This document shows, piece after piece, positions 36,697 through 46,324 of a stretch of DNA of 64,000 bases. Positions within the stretch are counted from its first letter, which is position 1; every line of letters starts with the position of its first letter. The stretch is taken from positions 1 through 64,000 of the forward strand of contig JALGYY010000001.1 of assembly GCA_025782575.1 (NCBI GenBank). Reading direction: 5' to 3'. The DNA comes from a bacterium (GTDB lineage: Bacteria > Orphanbacterota > Orphanbacteria > Orphanbacterales > Orphanbacteraceae). Under the pieces are notes generated by a model. That model was not told the origin of the DNA, did no database searches, and saw only the letters and a program-made list of their open reading frames with translations. The translations under genes and the position numbers were made by a program.

Positions 36697-39600
36697 TCAC
36701 CGAAGCAGAGTGATCTTGCGGCTTGTCGCGCTTCCTCCGGATAGTTCGAGCCGCGCGGCGTAAACACCGCTCGATAGATCGCGCCCCCGGTCATCCCGTC
36801 CATCCCAGAGTGCGTCATGCCGTCCCGGCTCGAGCACCCCATCGACAAGTCGCCTTACCAACCTCCCGTTCATTGAATAGATCGAGAGAGCGACACGCCC
36901 CCGTTCAATGGTTACAAATCGAATCGTGGTTTGTGGGTTGAACGGATTCGGCCTGTTTTCGAGATGGGAACGGACCAGGAACGGGGGAGCCCCATCGCCG
37001 ACCTCAGTGGCATTACCGATGATCATGGTTACAGGTAACGCGTGTGGACCGGCAGGATCGTTTGATGTAAAAAGGGCATCATCCTGATAAGCCCCCTCTG
37101 CGAAACCGGTCGGATCGAAGAGCGCCGAGAGTGAGAGCGAATCACCCGGAGCGATCGTTCCGCCTGCCGTTGTCACTTGAAGCCAACCGGCCGACCAGGC
37201 GATCTGACTGATCGAGAGGGGGAGCAAGCCGTCGTTACAGACAAAGAAGTCTTCTCGATCAGTTGCAGGGAGCAAATCGATCGAGGCGGGGATATCGAGC
37301 AGGCCTGCACCGGTATAGTTATCCCGGCCACTGGAAGCGGGTGACGTCGTCAAGTCGAGCGCACCCCCTTCGAGCGCTTCGGCGAGCTGCGCGGGAAGAA
37401 GCCCGGGGCTTGCCTGCATCAGAATCGCGCAGGCACCCGCCACCTGAGGAGTCGCCATGCTCGTTCCGTCATAGCTGACATACGACGCGGCCGGTGTTGT
37501 GCTCGTGATCCCCACACCCGGAGCCGCGAGGTCAGGCTTTATGAGCCCCGGAGGATAAGGGTAGTCGTCAAATCCTTCCGGTGATGGCGAGATGTTCCAC
37601 TCTGTCGGGCCGTGGCTCGAGAACTGCCATGCACCGTTCACAGCGTTTAGCGCCCCCGCGGCAATCACCGCGGAGTGCCCGCCTGATCCATACCACGGAT
37701 TCGGGCTGTCTCCGGGACTTGCGATGTCAGCCGGTACCGGGAGATGACCACCGACATTGTCACCGTTCCCGCCGGCACAGATCCACGGAATCCCGGCGGC
37801 CAAGAGGATCTCGGAGTTGTAGCGATTCGCCTCCCTTAGATCTACGGAAGGATTGATCCAGCCGGCCGAGAACGAGATCAGGTCGACGCCATTGTTGAGG
37901 CAGATCTGAATCGCTTCTACGAGGTCCGTGAACATACCGGGCATGCATCGCAGTATCATCAGCTTCGCTCCCGGCGCCACACCGGTAGCCGTGCCGCTTG
38001 CCCCGTCACCGACGATCAATCCCGCAGTGTGTGTGCCGTGAAAAAGCCCGGTATCACCGTCATAGGGGTTGTCGTCCTCATCGATCGTATCGTACCCGTG
38101 ATTCGGATAAGCAGGTGATCCGTCCCAGAGATGGGCGGCGAGGTCAGGATGATCGTAAGCAACACCGGTATCCAGATGGCCGATGAGAATCCCGGTGCCG
38201 TCATATCCTTCTGACCAGGCAGCGGGAGCGCCGATCCGCGTCAAGTGCCATGCGACGGCCGATTGCTTTTGCGATGATCGTGATGCTAAGGGCGACGTTT
38301 CTACGGCTGAACCCCGAGGGGAACTGAAAAATGGTTCACCTGCCCGATCGTCTAGCCAAAGTCGCGCAATACGAGGATCATCCGCCAGTCTTTCAATTGC
38401 ATCCACGTTCATTCGGGAGGCGAACACCCCTGATAACCATAGCGCACGCGGCTCGCTCATATCACCCCGCAAAACCGGACCACTCCATGAATCACTGAGG
38501 GATGCGCGGTTCCGCTCCGACTGATCTTTCAATCCGGCTGCGATCATCCGGCGCCGGTCAGCTCTGTCTGAGCCGGCGAGACTCAGTAAAATTGCCGCTG
38601 CATCGACGCGCTCGACCGGCACGATGATAACGGGAACCGGCACAGCCGGGCCCGCCGCTTCCGCCGCGAGTCGCAGACGGGGCTCAACGACCTCCATCCG
38701 CGCCCGTGACCGGACGGGAAGCCGGCCGGCTAGTTTGATCGTCTCCCCGCGCTTGAGCAGGGGAGCGGGGAATTCGTGGGTTACGGTTCCCGGGTTGAAT
38801 CGAAGTACCGGATTACCATCAATGAATTCAAGAGTATCGAAATGGATGTTGTCCGACTCATCCGACTCCGCGATCTCTCCCAGATAGTCGACTTCAAAGC
38901 CGATCACATGGGAACCGGCAGTCGAAATCAGGGGATAGTCCTCAACCGAAACGTAGCTGCTTGTAGAAAGTCCTCCTTCGACGATCCACGAGGCTTCCTC
39001 GGTGCCATCGACGTTCAATCTCACGTGGAAGTCAGCCGTCAGATCAGTGAGACCACTGTTATTGAAAGCGAAGCTGACAAAGGTCGTATCGCCGGCAGCA
39101 AGCAATCCGGTCGACCTCACTCCCTGAATCAGATTGGCTGCAAGTGGGGATTCCCATCCCTGAGGGGTGTAAGGTGCCAGATTCGCCTCCGCCGATCTCT
39201 CGCTCGTGTAGACGTTCAGGCCCTGGGTCGGGAAATCGCGCCGATCGATCCAGGCGGCGTGCAGCTTCTCTCCACTCGACGCACCGGCCGTGGAATGAAA
39301 TGTAGGATTCACGTACTGAAAGTCGCTGGCGATCTCGATCACACCCCAGTTATCCGGATGGCCGAAGCCCCCCGCTTGCCTGGAAGCCAGATAAAATTCG
39401 TCCGCACCGGCAGGAGCGTCGAGCCAGAGACAGCCGACCATTCCGTTCTTGGCGTAGATTGCAGGCCCCACACTCTCATACTCGTCCGAGACCATGTCGA
39501 ATGGGCCGTAGATCTCGAGGAGGCCGTCCCACGAGTAGCAGTAAACAATATCACCGTCGACGTTCCCCAGGCCGTCGTCGAAGTCGAGCTGAAACGCCAT

Positions 39601-40779
39601 GTAGACGTTGGATGCCTGATTCGCGATCACGGGGAATCTGCAATCCATACCCGTCCAGTCGGACAGGTTTACGGGGCTTGCAAAAAATCCGGAAATGTCA
39701 TCCGCGGCGACCAGGATTTCCACTTCACCGGTAAAATAGTCCTGCTCGGCATTGATGAAGTAGCAGTTCGATCCCTTGAGCGCCACATCCGGCCAGTAGT
39801 CATTATATCCATCGGGAACGAAGTAATCGTAGGTAATCGTCTCACCGCCGTCGGTGCTGTACATCCAGATGAGGGTCCATTCATAGGCGAACAGATCATA
39901 GTTGATGGTCTGCCAGGCAGCGGCGATGAAAACCTTGCCGTTCACGCCGGATCCGCGCGCCGCAATGGCGGGTGTGGCGCACGTCTCACCTACGTTCAGG
40001 CCACGCACCCATTCCCAGACAAGCGGGTCATCAGGATTGCTGGTCTTGGAGCGCAGGATATAACCGTCCGCGCGGATCCATGTGACCAGAAGATACCCGG
40101 CGCCGTCGATAACCAGTTCGGGATGATACTCATCCTGGCTGAACGACGGCATCTCCCAGACCATCCATGTCGCCCCGCCGTCCAGACTTCTGGCAATGTG
40201 AATATCCCGATCCGTTCCGCCGAGATCAGTCGCCTCAAACACGGCGTAGAGATTGTCGCTGATCGGGCTTGATGCAATCGAAACGTATTCATCGTTCATA
40301 TTGGTAGCGTCGGCGAGAAGATGATCGCCATTCCAAGGCGCAGCTTGCTTCGGGAATGCACCCCCCTCCCCCACAATCATCCGCTCTGTATCGGGCTGCA
40401 GAGATCGCCCCGCCAGAAGGTCGGTCAATTGTTTCACCCGCGCTGATACGAGCGGGGAGACATCCGCTTTGCCGGCAGGTGAGTTCGATCTTGCCTCGGC
40501 TGTCAGATCGACGTCTTCGAAGGGGAGCGTTTTCGGGAGGCCTGACCGCCAGGTGGTTCTGTGATTTTTTCGCCCGGCCAGAACACCGGGTGCCGGCATG
40601 GGATGATGAATCGGGAGCTCTTCGTGCGATCCCCGTCCTGCTCGGATCTGCTGATGATTACCGGAACGGACCGTCTCAATCGGAGATCGGCTCGGTGGAA
40701 TTTCGGCGAGTACCGATCCGGAGCAAAGAGCGGCGGCCCATGCGACGATTCGGAATATATGTGTTTTTTTATCCGGCAT
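36697..40779 (-). CDS. Large secreted subtilisin-family protease with N-terminal propeller and C-terminal sorting domain
   Basis: 1360 residues. It has a signal peptide (IFRIVAWAAALCSGSVLA), a BNR/sialidase-like propeller at about 150-540 (SLDGGATWMVWE, YSTDGGETITY) and a CARDB domain at about 550-660 (NNSGLTDLTADFHVRLNVDG). A linker with an inhibitor-like region follows at 690-840. The peptidase S8 domain has Asp at about 870 (GHLDTGVAYDHPDL), His at about 919 (HGTHTAGLIVG) and Ser at about 1104 (GTSMATPQVAG). An Ig-like domain follows, then a FlgD-like C-terminal domain (NRPNPFNPQTTIRF ... DLSSGVYAARLEL ... RKITLLR). All three catalytic residues are intact, so an active secreted endopeptidase is likely. 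The non-catalytic N-terminal half probably binds target or surface. Transcribed alone after the glycan operon. Confidence 0.9.
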   Translation of the reverse strand: MPDKKTHIFRIVAWAAALCSGSVLAEIPPSRSPIETVRSGNHQQIRAGRGSHEELPIHHPMPAPGVLAGRKNHRTTWRSGLPKTLPFEDVDLTAEARSNSPAGKADVSPLVSARVKQLTDLLAGRSLQPDTERMIVGEGGAFPKQAAPWNGDHLLADATNMNDEYVSIASSPISDNLYAVFEATDLGGTDRDIHIARSLDGGATWMVWEMPSFSQDEYHPELVIDGAGYLLVTWIRADGYILRSKTSNPDDPLVWEWVRGLNVGETCATPAIAARGSGVNGKVFIAAAWQTINYDLFAYEWTLIWMYSTDGGETITYDYFVPDGYNDYWPDVALKGSNCYFINAEQDYFTGEVEILVAADDISGFFASPVNLSDWTGMDCRFPVIANQASNVYMAFQLDFDDGLGNVDGDIVYCYSWDGLLEIYGPFDMVSDEYESVGPAIYAKNGMVGCLWLDAPAGADEFYLASRQAGGFGHPDNWGVIEIASDFQYVNPTFHSTAGASSGEKLHAAWIDRRDFPTQGLNVYTSERSAEANLAPYTPQGWESPLAANLIQGVRSTGLLAAGDTTFVSFAFNNSGLTDLTADFHVRLNVDGTEEASWIVEGGLSTSSYVSVEDYPLISTAGSHVIGFEVDYLGEIAESDESDNIHFDTLEFIDGNPVLRFNPGTVTHEFPAPLLKRGETIKLAGRLPVRSRARMEVVEPRLRLAAEAAGPAVPVPVIIVPVERVDAAAILLSLAGSDRADRRRMIAAGLKDQSERNRASLSDSWSGPVLRGDMSEPRALWLSGVFASRMNVDAIERLADDPRIARLWLDDRAGEPFFSSPRGSAVETSPLASRSSQKQSAVAWHLTRIGAPAAWSEGYDGTGILIGHLDTGVAYDHPDLAAHLWDGSPAYPNHGYDTIDEDDNPYDGDTGLFHGTHTAGLIVGDGASGTATGVAPGAKLMILRCMPGMFTDLVEAIQICLNNGVDLISFSAGWINPSVDLREANRYNSEILLAAGIPWICAGGNGDNVGGHLPVPADIASPGDSPNPWYGSGGHSAVIAAGALNAVNGAWQFSSHGPTEWNISPSPEGFDDYPYPPGLIKPDLAAPGVGITSTTPAASYVSYDGTSMATPQVAGACAILMQASPGLLPAQLAEALEGGALDLTTSPASSGRDNYTGAGLLDIPASIDLLPATDREDFFVCNDGLLPLSISQIAWSAGWLQVTTAGGTIAPGDSLSLSALFDPTGFAEGAYQDDALFTSNDPAGPHALPVTMIIGNATEVGDGAPPFLVRSHLENRPNPFNPQTTIRFVTIERGRVALSIYSMNGRLVRRLVDGVLEPGRHDALWDGRDDRGRDLSSGVYAARLELSGGSATSRKITLLR

Positions 40780-40961
40780 GGATCCTCGAAATCGGTTCGA
40801 ACTCTGGAATTGTCAGGTCGACCGGTCTCCCCTTCTGACGTTCATTTTACCATTTCACGAAGCACCAGGGGTTTCCCGGTGTCCGGGAACGGACAACTAC
40901 GCTGATTGTTGTTGATTAGAGGTGATTAGCGTCAAACAGTATTGCCGGTCAGCGGCGAAAT
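40780..40961 (-). other. Intergenic region with a short hairpin after the glycan operon
   Basis: 182 bp between the last glycan gene and the protease start. TTCCCGG and CCGGGAA (40873-40879, 40883-40889) can form a 7-bp stem with a TGT loop. There is no T-run on either side, so intrinsic termination is doubtful. The protease promoter should lie here too. Confidence 0.35.
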
Positions 40962-42011
40962 CTAAGAGATACGACGACGAATGAACCGGACAAGTGGTTT
41001 CAAACGGCTGAAAGCGTAGAGCGCGGCGAGCATGCCCGATAAGGGTCTGGAGCCGTACCGGATTTTCAGCATACTTTGCCAGCGGCCGCTCTTTTCCATG
41101 CTCTTGTAGACAGAACACCGAGTGCAGGGAATGTCGGTACGCGATTTCTTTCGACCAAACAGCATCTGACGAGCGTACTCGATCCGCTCACCGTTAATGC
41201 TCTCCTCCAGACCGTCAGTAAAAGCGTTCCCCCCGAATTCTCCCCAATAATTGATACAACAGCCGAGGACTTTACCGTCCCAGTTGATCTGCGGCTCCCG
41301 CCAGAGCTGACGGCATATGTCGCTCGCATAGTGTCGATCGTAGCGATCCAAATATTCGCTCCGACTCGATACACTCTCATCCAGTTGTGATCGAACGAAC
41401 GATTCGTCCTCGAGCGGAGAGTATTCCTCATCATAAGAGAGCTTCGGGCAGAAGACCATGTCGAGCTCTTTCGCCAGCTCACGGGCGCGCGGCAGATCCG
41501 CCTCGTTATGCCCGAATACGATGAACTGCCACGATAGTACAGGATACTTCGAGCCATACTTCTTCTTGTAGGTGTTCAGCTTACGCAGGTTTTCGATTAC
41601 GGCTTCGAAGTCCCCGCCTACCCGATAAGTGACGTACGACTCCGGCGTAGCGCCGTCGATTGAAATCGTGGCACTTCTAAACCCGAATCTGACCATTCCT
41701 TCCAGCAGCTCGTCCGTCGCCGTGTTCATGTTCAGACCGTTGTCCGCCGTCAGCAGAACACCCCGTTCGTCTGCGAGCTTCATGATGGCCATTAGATCCG
41801 GGCTCAGCAGGATCTCTCCGAAGTTTGACAGCTCCACATGCTTGATACGCCGGTTTCGCCTGAGGAGATCGGTGAAATCACCGATTTTGAGATATCCTGG
41901 GGATATCGTCGGCTGGATTTCCTTTGTCGTCGTAGGACAGAGAGGACACCGCAACTGGCAGACGCTCATCCCCTCGATTCGAATCTTGGTCGGACGAATG
42001 CGTTTGGCCAT
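40962..42011 (-). CDS. Radical SAM/SPASM-like protein
   Basis: A 349-residue radical SAM enzyme. The 4Fe-4S motif CQLRCPLC (Cx3Cx2C) is near residue 18. GEILLSPDL, ATISIDGATPES and a SPASM-type auxiliary cluster region (CRQLWREPQINWDGKVLGCC ... CTRCSVYKS) follow. Such proteins modify peptides or sugars; the acceptor is unknown. The ATG at 42011 follows the upstream stop by one nucleotide and has GGGAG 9 nt before it; a GTG at 42020 is the alternative. It is the last gene of the thirteen-gene glycan operon. A second, different SPASM protein lies near the other end. Confidence 0.87.
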   Translation of the reverse strand: MAKRIRPTKIRIEGMSVCQLRCPLCPTTTKEIQPTISPGYLKIGDFTDLLRRNRRIKHVELSNFGEILLSPDLMAIMKLADERGVLLTADNGLNMNTATDELLEGMVRFGFRSATISIDGATPESYVTYRVGGDFEAVIENLRKLNTYKKKYGSKYPVLSWQFIVFGHNEADLPRARELAKELDMVFCPKLSYDEEYSPLEDESFVRSQLDESVSSRSEYLDRYDRHYASDICRQLWREPQINWDGKVLGCCINYWGEFGGNAFTDGLEESINGERIEYARQMLFGRKKSRTDIPCTRCSVYKSMEKSGRWQSMLKIRYGSRPLSGMLAALYAFSRLKPLVRFIRRRIS

Positions 42012-42012
42012 A

Positions 42013-43206
42013 TCAGGCACTCCCGATCGGTGAAGCGTCGCCTCTGCTCAAGGCCGCTCGATAGACGTGGAGCAGATCCTCGATCGTCTCGTCGACATCG
42101 AACGCGATTGCACGCTCACGCGCCGCCCGGCCCATCGCCTTACGCGTATCCCGATCGCAGAGCATGGCGGTGATCGCGGCAGCAAGCTCATGGACATTTC
42201 CGGGAGAGACAAGAGTTCCCTCGACACCGTTATTCAACCACTCGCGAATCCCTGAGACATCCGAGCCGATGACCGGCCGCCCCGAAGCCATCGCTTCGAT
42301 CCCCACAAGCCCGAAGTTCTCTTCCCACACAGATGGTACGATGACGATATCCGCGGCTGAATACTGCTTCGGCATGTCATCCGGAGCGACCGCACCTCGA
42401 AACTCGACGCCCTCTCCCAATCGAAGGGAGACCGCGAGCGAACGGAGTTCATCTTCCGAATCTCCCGAACCGACCAGAACCAGAGAAGCCTCCGGAATTG
42501 TCCGGCGAACGATTTCCATGGCCCGAAGAAGCACGTCCACTCCCTTTTCCGGGCGTAATCGACCGACGAACATCACTTGGTTCCCGCCCGGGCTCTCAGT
42601 CGCGCCGAATCGCCTCCTGTCGACTCCGAGAGGTACATGATACACCGGCACCGGCCAATTATTCTCCGCCAGGGCTCCCTCGAGCGAGCGATTGTGGACG
42701 ATCACCCCATCCAGGAACGAGCTGTATCGCTCCGATATCTTTCGATTGAAGACATCGTGAAGCATGAACTTGCCGAGTGAACGGCAACCTGAACGGACGC
42801 AGACAAGCCCGGGAGGAGTCTTGCACAGTGCGCCGCCGGGAAGGCGTTTCGTGCGCAAGGGGCAGACCGCTTCAAACGTATGAATGGACTGAACCACCGG
42901 GCAATCGAAGGGGCGCCTCAATACGCGAAATGTGTCTCCCAGAGTTGTGTTGAAGTGAATCAGATCGATGCCGTTCTCCTCGATCCAGGAATCAATCTCC
43001 GATCGGAGATCTCTCTGCCCGAACATCGATCGAATGTACTTTTTTCCCCCGCCCTCTTCCTTGAGATACGACTGCATGGCGAAGACGGAGCTCTTATGGC
43101 CCCGTCGACCAAGAGCTCCGATCCAGGCCCGTACGGCGGACGTGACTCCTGAAAGAGCAGGTCTGGTTCTGTCGATAGGTGAAACTTTTATGAATCCGAT
43201 CCTCAT
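42013..43206 (-). CDS. GT4 glycosyltransferase with cysteine-rich insert
   Basis: A 397-residue GT-B enzyme. The N-terminal domain (MRIGFIKVSP ... HFNTTLGD) contains an insert with several cysteines between about 110 and 145 (HTFEAVCP ... ALCKT ... CVRSGCR), a feature of one GT4 subgroup. The C-terminal half has MFVGRLRPEKGVDVLL, LVLVGSGDSEDEL and EENFGLVGIEAMASGRPVI, the donor-binding E-x7-E region. It probably transfers an activated hexose to a lipid-linked glycan in the cytoplasm. It overlaps the kinase-like gene by an ATGA. Confidence 0.88.
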   Translation of the reverse strand: MRIGFIKVSPIDRTRPALSGVTSAVRAWIGALGRRGHKSSVFAMQSYLKEEGGGKKYIRSMFGQRDLRSEIDSWIEENGIDLIHFNTTLGDTFRVLRRPFDCPVVQSIHTFEAVCPLRTKRLPGGALCKTPPGLVCVRSGCRSLGKFMLHDVFNRKISERYSSFLDGVIVHNRSLEGALAENNWPVPVYHVPLGVDRRRFGATESPGGNQVMFVGRLRPEKGVDVLLRAMEIVRRTIPEASLVLVGSGDSEDELRSLAVSLRLGEGVEFRGAVAPDDMPKQYSAADIVIVPSVWEENFGLVGIEAMASGRPVIGSDVSGIREWLNNGVEGTLVSPGNVHELAAAITAMLCDRDTRKAMGRAARERAIAFDVDETIEDLLHVYRAALSRGDASPIGSA

Positions 43207-44180
43207 CGCGAATGGTCCGCGTTCTCGAGATATCGGATCCGATTATTCAGCAGATCCACCTGCCTGGCCGGATCGACCCCCTGCCCATGGTAAAGCGCCA
43301 AGAGCCCGACGCCGATCAGGTGAATCAGGATGCTGAACAGATTCAGCCGCCAGTCGAAATCGTCTCCCCGCGGCCATTCACTCCGCCGATCGATCCAGAC
43401 TTCGCGGTAAGTATCGAGCAGAGACTCGGTCTGACCTGACGGAGCTTCACGTATAAACATAGCCAGATCCTGAAAGGGAGAACCAAAACCGGCGTTCGCC
43501 CAATCGACGGGAAACACCGAATCTCTCCCTTTCCCGATACCGGGCAAGATATTCCTCGACTTGTAATCTCCGTGAACCTGTGTCGTCGGCGTCCGGACCA
43601 ATTCGCCAAGCTCTGATTCGACCTGGCTCCGGTGAGATCGAAATATCCTCAGGATTTTTTCCGATTCCTCGGCGTTTACACCTGCCAGATAGGGAAGGAG
43701 ACGATTCTCGCTCTCTTTCAGGCGCTCCCGGAAGAGTTTCTCATCGTACTTTATGAACCGTTCACGGAGGGGGAGTCGCCTGGGCACGGGCGGGAGTTCA
43801 GCCGTATGAAACGTGGCGAGCCATCGCGCCGCCCGGAGCCACCTGTCAGGATCCGCCGTATCTGCAAGAGTCTCCTCGCCGTAGTCCCGGAGGAAGAGCC
43901 ACCACCCCGAGTCCTCACCAAAGACTACAGCAACCGGCTGCGTCGATTCTCCCTCGAGCGGCCTCAACAGGTATTCATAGGCGCTGATCTCACGGCCGGT
44001 CGCCTCAGGCACGAACTTGGCAACGAGCGTTCGATGTCCTCGGAAAGGCGTCCGTAGAAAAAGCCGGTCAATATGTGGCGAGCCGTATCCTCCCTTGATC
44101 GGCACGGCTGCATCGAGCACGATCGTCTCGTCAGCAAGGAGCGAGAGAACAGATGCGAAATACTCCCCCTCCGATTTCAT
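43203..44180 (-). CDS. Aminoglycoside-phosphotransferase-fold kinase (small-molecule or sugar kinase)
   Basis: A 325-residue protein of the APH/choline-kinase fold. The catalytic-loop motif VHGDYKSRNIL and the metal-binding VDWANAGFGSPFQDLAMF are visible in the second half, with a lysine-bearing N-lobe (LVAKFVPEATGREISAYEYL). Antibiotic resistance is unlikely given its place inside a glycan operon, coupled by 4-nt overlaps on both sides. A sugar or lipid-precursor kinase is a better guess. Substrate not identifiable. Confidence 0.83.
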   Translation of the reverse strand: MKSEGEYFASVLSLLADETIVLDAAVPIKGGYGSPHIDRLFLRTPFRGHRTLVAKFVPEATGREISAYEYLLRPLEGESTQPVAVVFGEDSGWWLFLRDYGEETLADTADPDRWLRAARWLATFHTAELPPVPRRLPLRERFIKYDEKLFRERLKESENRLLPYLAGVNAEESEKILRIFRSHRSQVESELGELVRTPTTQVHGDYKSRNILPGIGKGRDSVFPVDWANAGFGSPFQDLAMFIREAPSGQTESLLDTYREVWIDRRSEWPRGDDFDWRLNLFSILIHLIGVGLLALYHGQGVDPARQVDLLNNRIRYLENADHSR

Positions 44181-46324
44181 TGCAGGTAACCTAGCGCGCG
44201 AAGCTGCTCGGACCTTTCTTTCCGGCCATCCTGACCGTGAAGAGAATCGGTGCCGGACGGAGTGACCGTTTCGAGCCAGCTCCGGAATTGAATGGAAAGG
44301 ACTTCGCGCACCTCCTGTTCTCTTTCAGCCAGGTTTTCACTCTCCGATGGATCCGCTTCCAGATCAAATAATTCTTCGGTATTCCCGGGTCGGGCGATGA
44401 TCCACTTCCATCGATCCCACCAAATGGTTTGAAGAAGCCCCACGTCATTCCGGCTTCCATAGTGGCGGTCTCGCACAGTCAGGAATTTCTCGGCGATCAC
44501 CGGTCGGCTGATGAGACTGTCCCCTCCGGCCATCGCTGCAGGAACCGGAATGCCCGAACCTCGCAATAACATGGACGGGAGTTCGAGCAACGAGATCAGC
44601 CGATCCTCTCTTCGCCCCCCCGACACTCCACCCGGTGGACGCACGACAAGAACTGTGCGCGTCACTTCCTCGTATAGCGCCTTTCCATGGCCTACGCGGC
44701 GGTGCTCTCCCAGAAACTCTCCATGATCTGAAAAGAGCACGATCCATGCTCGGTTCAGCCATTCTCTATCCTCAAGATATTCAATAAGCCGTCCCAGATG
44801 GTCGTCCATATGAGCGATTTCGCCGTCATAGCTGTTCGATAGGATTGCCCGCTCCCAGTCTGCCAGATCAACCCGGCGATTTCGTTTTCTATAATAGAGA
44901 GTGCGAATTCTTTCGAGCCACCCCTTGGATGGTGGCGATGCTCGCAGTCGTTCGGAAAAGGTTTTCGGCGGTGCATAGGGATTGTGCGGATCGAGGTAAT
45001 TCAGGAAGAGCAGAAACGGCTGATCTTCCGGGCGACGGTTTTCCAGCCAATAGATCGCCCGATCGGTTACAGCTTCCGCGTCATGATTGGTGCGTGTCAG
45101 CCTGATTAGTAATGGGATGCGGATCACACGCCGAATCGCCTTTAGAAAGGTGAACGGCATCGGCCTGTCTGTCATCCTTCGATCTGCGAATACCTGTTGG
45201 AAGCCCCGGTCAAGACCGTACTCAGGCGACACCGAAAGCCGGTTCGATGCGATGGCCACCGTCCGATAACCGTGATCGGCGAAGACGGATGAAAGGGTGG
45301 CGATCCCGGGAGAAAGGGGGGCGGGCGGTATGCCGGCGGCAGCGGCGATCGGATAGTGCAGGCCATGTTCACTCGGATAAAGACCGGTGAAGAGAGAGGC
45401 ATGTGAAGAGAGTGTCCAGCTCGAGTTTGCATAGGATCGATCGAAAACGATGGCGTCCTCGGCGAACCTGTCGAGGTTCGGTGAGGTCAACCGGGAATAG
45501 CCGTAAAGAGAGAGGTGGTCTCGCCGTACCGTATCAAGTGAAATCAGGATCACGGGAGCACCGGCTATAGTAACCGGCGGTTGATCATTCTCCTGATAAT
45601 CGTCTCGCGCCATCGCCTCAAAATCGTGCATGATCGTACCGACTGCCGCTACAACTACGAGAACCAGTGGAACAGCAAAGAGTCCGACCGGGAAACGCGA
45701 CCGGGCCGGGCGGCGCGTCACGATCAAGGCAAAGACGAGAGACGCCACGGAGTAAAGGATGAGAGCAATCGGGAGCCGCCCGCTTCCAGGATGGAGCGAA
45801 GAGAGATAGACACGGCCGAAGACGAACATGCCGCCGGCCAGAAGAGGGGCCATGTACAATCGGCTCTCTATACCCGCAAAGAAACAAGACCGGCGGCGGA
45901 CGACCAGCAGGATCGGTAGAATCACCAGCAGGCTGATTCCGAGTGAGGCGGCGATTCCCGCCGGTGAAATGAGATAAAGACCCGCGATCAGAAATGGGTG
46001 CAGATAGTAGTTCGCGTAGACCGCCAGGAAGATCGCCGATATCACCAGAAGATCGATTCCTGGGCGGTCTTCAGCTGAGATCTTCTTGTCGAGTCGAGAC
46101 CGGTGCACCAGAAGATTGCTTGCCTTATGAATGAGTGCGGCGATTGACGCCCAGGCAATCACGTTAAGAATCACCTCCGCCAGTGCGACCAGCGGAGGAG
46201 GGGACTGCACCGCCGCGATGGCCGCCCACGTGAACAGGCCCCAGCAGAGGCCCAAGTACGCCCCACCGAGAGCACTCTTTCGGAAGGGTGAGAGAGAATC
46301 CATGGACCGGACCGTGGTATTCAT
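44177..46324 (-). CDS. Membrane-anchored sulfatase-fold hydrolase of the glycan operon
   Basis: A 715-residue protein. Residues 1-230 hold about six membrane helices and 260-700 a sulfatase/alkaline phosphatase-like domain (VILISLDTVRRDHLSLYGYSR split over the metal site, LDPHNPYAPP, IVLFSDHGEFLGEH, C-terminal EQLRALGYLQ). At the nucleophile position the sequence is SWTLSSHASLFTG: Thr or Ser replaces the sulfatase Cys, as in phosphoethanolamine/glycerophosphotransferase relatives. A role in modifying the glycan with, or removing, a charged group is inferred. ATG at 46324 overlaps the upstream stop (ATGA); an upstream in-frame start would lie inside the preceding gene. Confidence 0.83.
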   Translation of the reverse strand: MNTTVRSMDSLSPFRKSALGGAYLGLCWGLFTWAAIAAVQSPPPLVALAEVILNVIAWASIAALIHKASNLLVHRSRLDKKISAEDRPGIDLLVISAIFLAVYANYYLHPFLIAGLYLISPAGIAASLGISLLVILPILLVVRRRSCFFAGIESRLYMAPLLAGGMFVFGRVYLSSLHPGSGRLPIALILYSVASLVFALIVTRRPARSRFPVGLFAVPLVLVVVAAVGTIMHDFEAMARDDYQENDQPPVTIAGAPVILISLDTVRRDHLSLYGYSRLTSPNLDRFAEDAIVFDRSYANSSWTLSSHASLFTGLYPSEHGLHYPIAAAAGIPPAPLSPGIATLSSVFADHGYRTVAIASNRLSVSPEYGLDRGFQQVFADRRMTDRPMPFTFLKAIRRVIRIPLLIRLTRTNHDAEAVTDRAIYWLENRRPEDQPFLLFLNYLDPHNPYAPPKTFSERLRASPPSKGWLERIRTLYYRKRNRRVDLADWERAILSNSYDGEIAHMDDHLGRLIEYLEDREWLNRAWIVLFSDHGEFLGEHRRVGHGKALYEEVTRTVLVVRPPGGVSGGRREDRLISLLELPSMLLRGSGIPVPAAMAGGDSLISRPVIAEKFLTVRDRHYGSRNDVGLLQTIWWDRWKWIIARPGNTEELFDLEADPSESENLAEREQEVREVLSIQFRSWLETVTPSGTDSLHGQDGRKERSEQLRALGYLQ

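Noticed and set aside
38776-40272. A 498-codon open frame on the plus strand
   Set aside because: It lies fully antisense to the propeller and CARDB part of the protease gene, whose domains are clear. Its product has no recognisable pattern, and the long frame follows from GC-rich codon use on the other strand.
43203-44180. Aminoglycoside resistance gene
   Set aside because: Only the fold matches. The gene is translationally coupled inside a glycan operon and resistance-specific motifs cannot be assigned.
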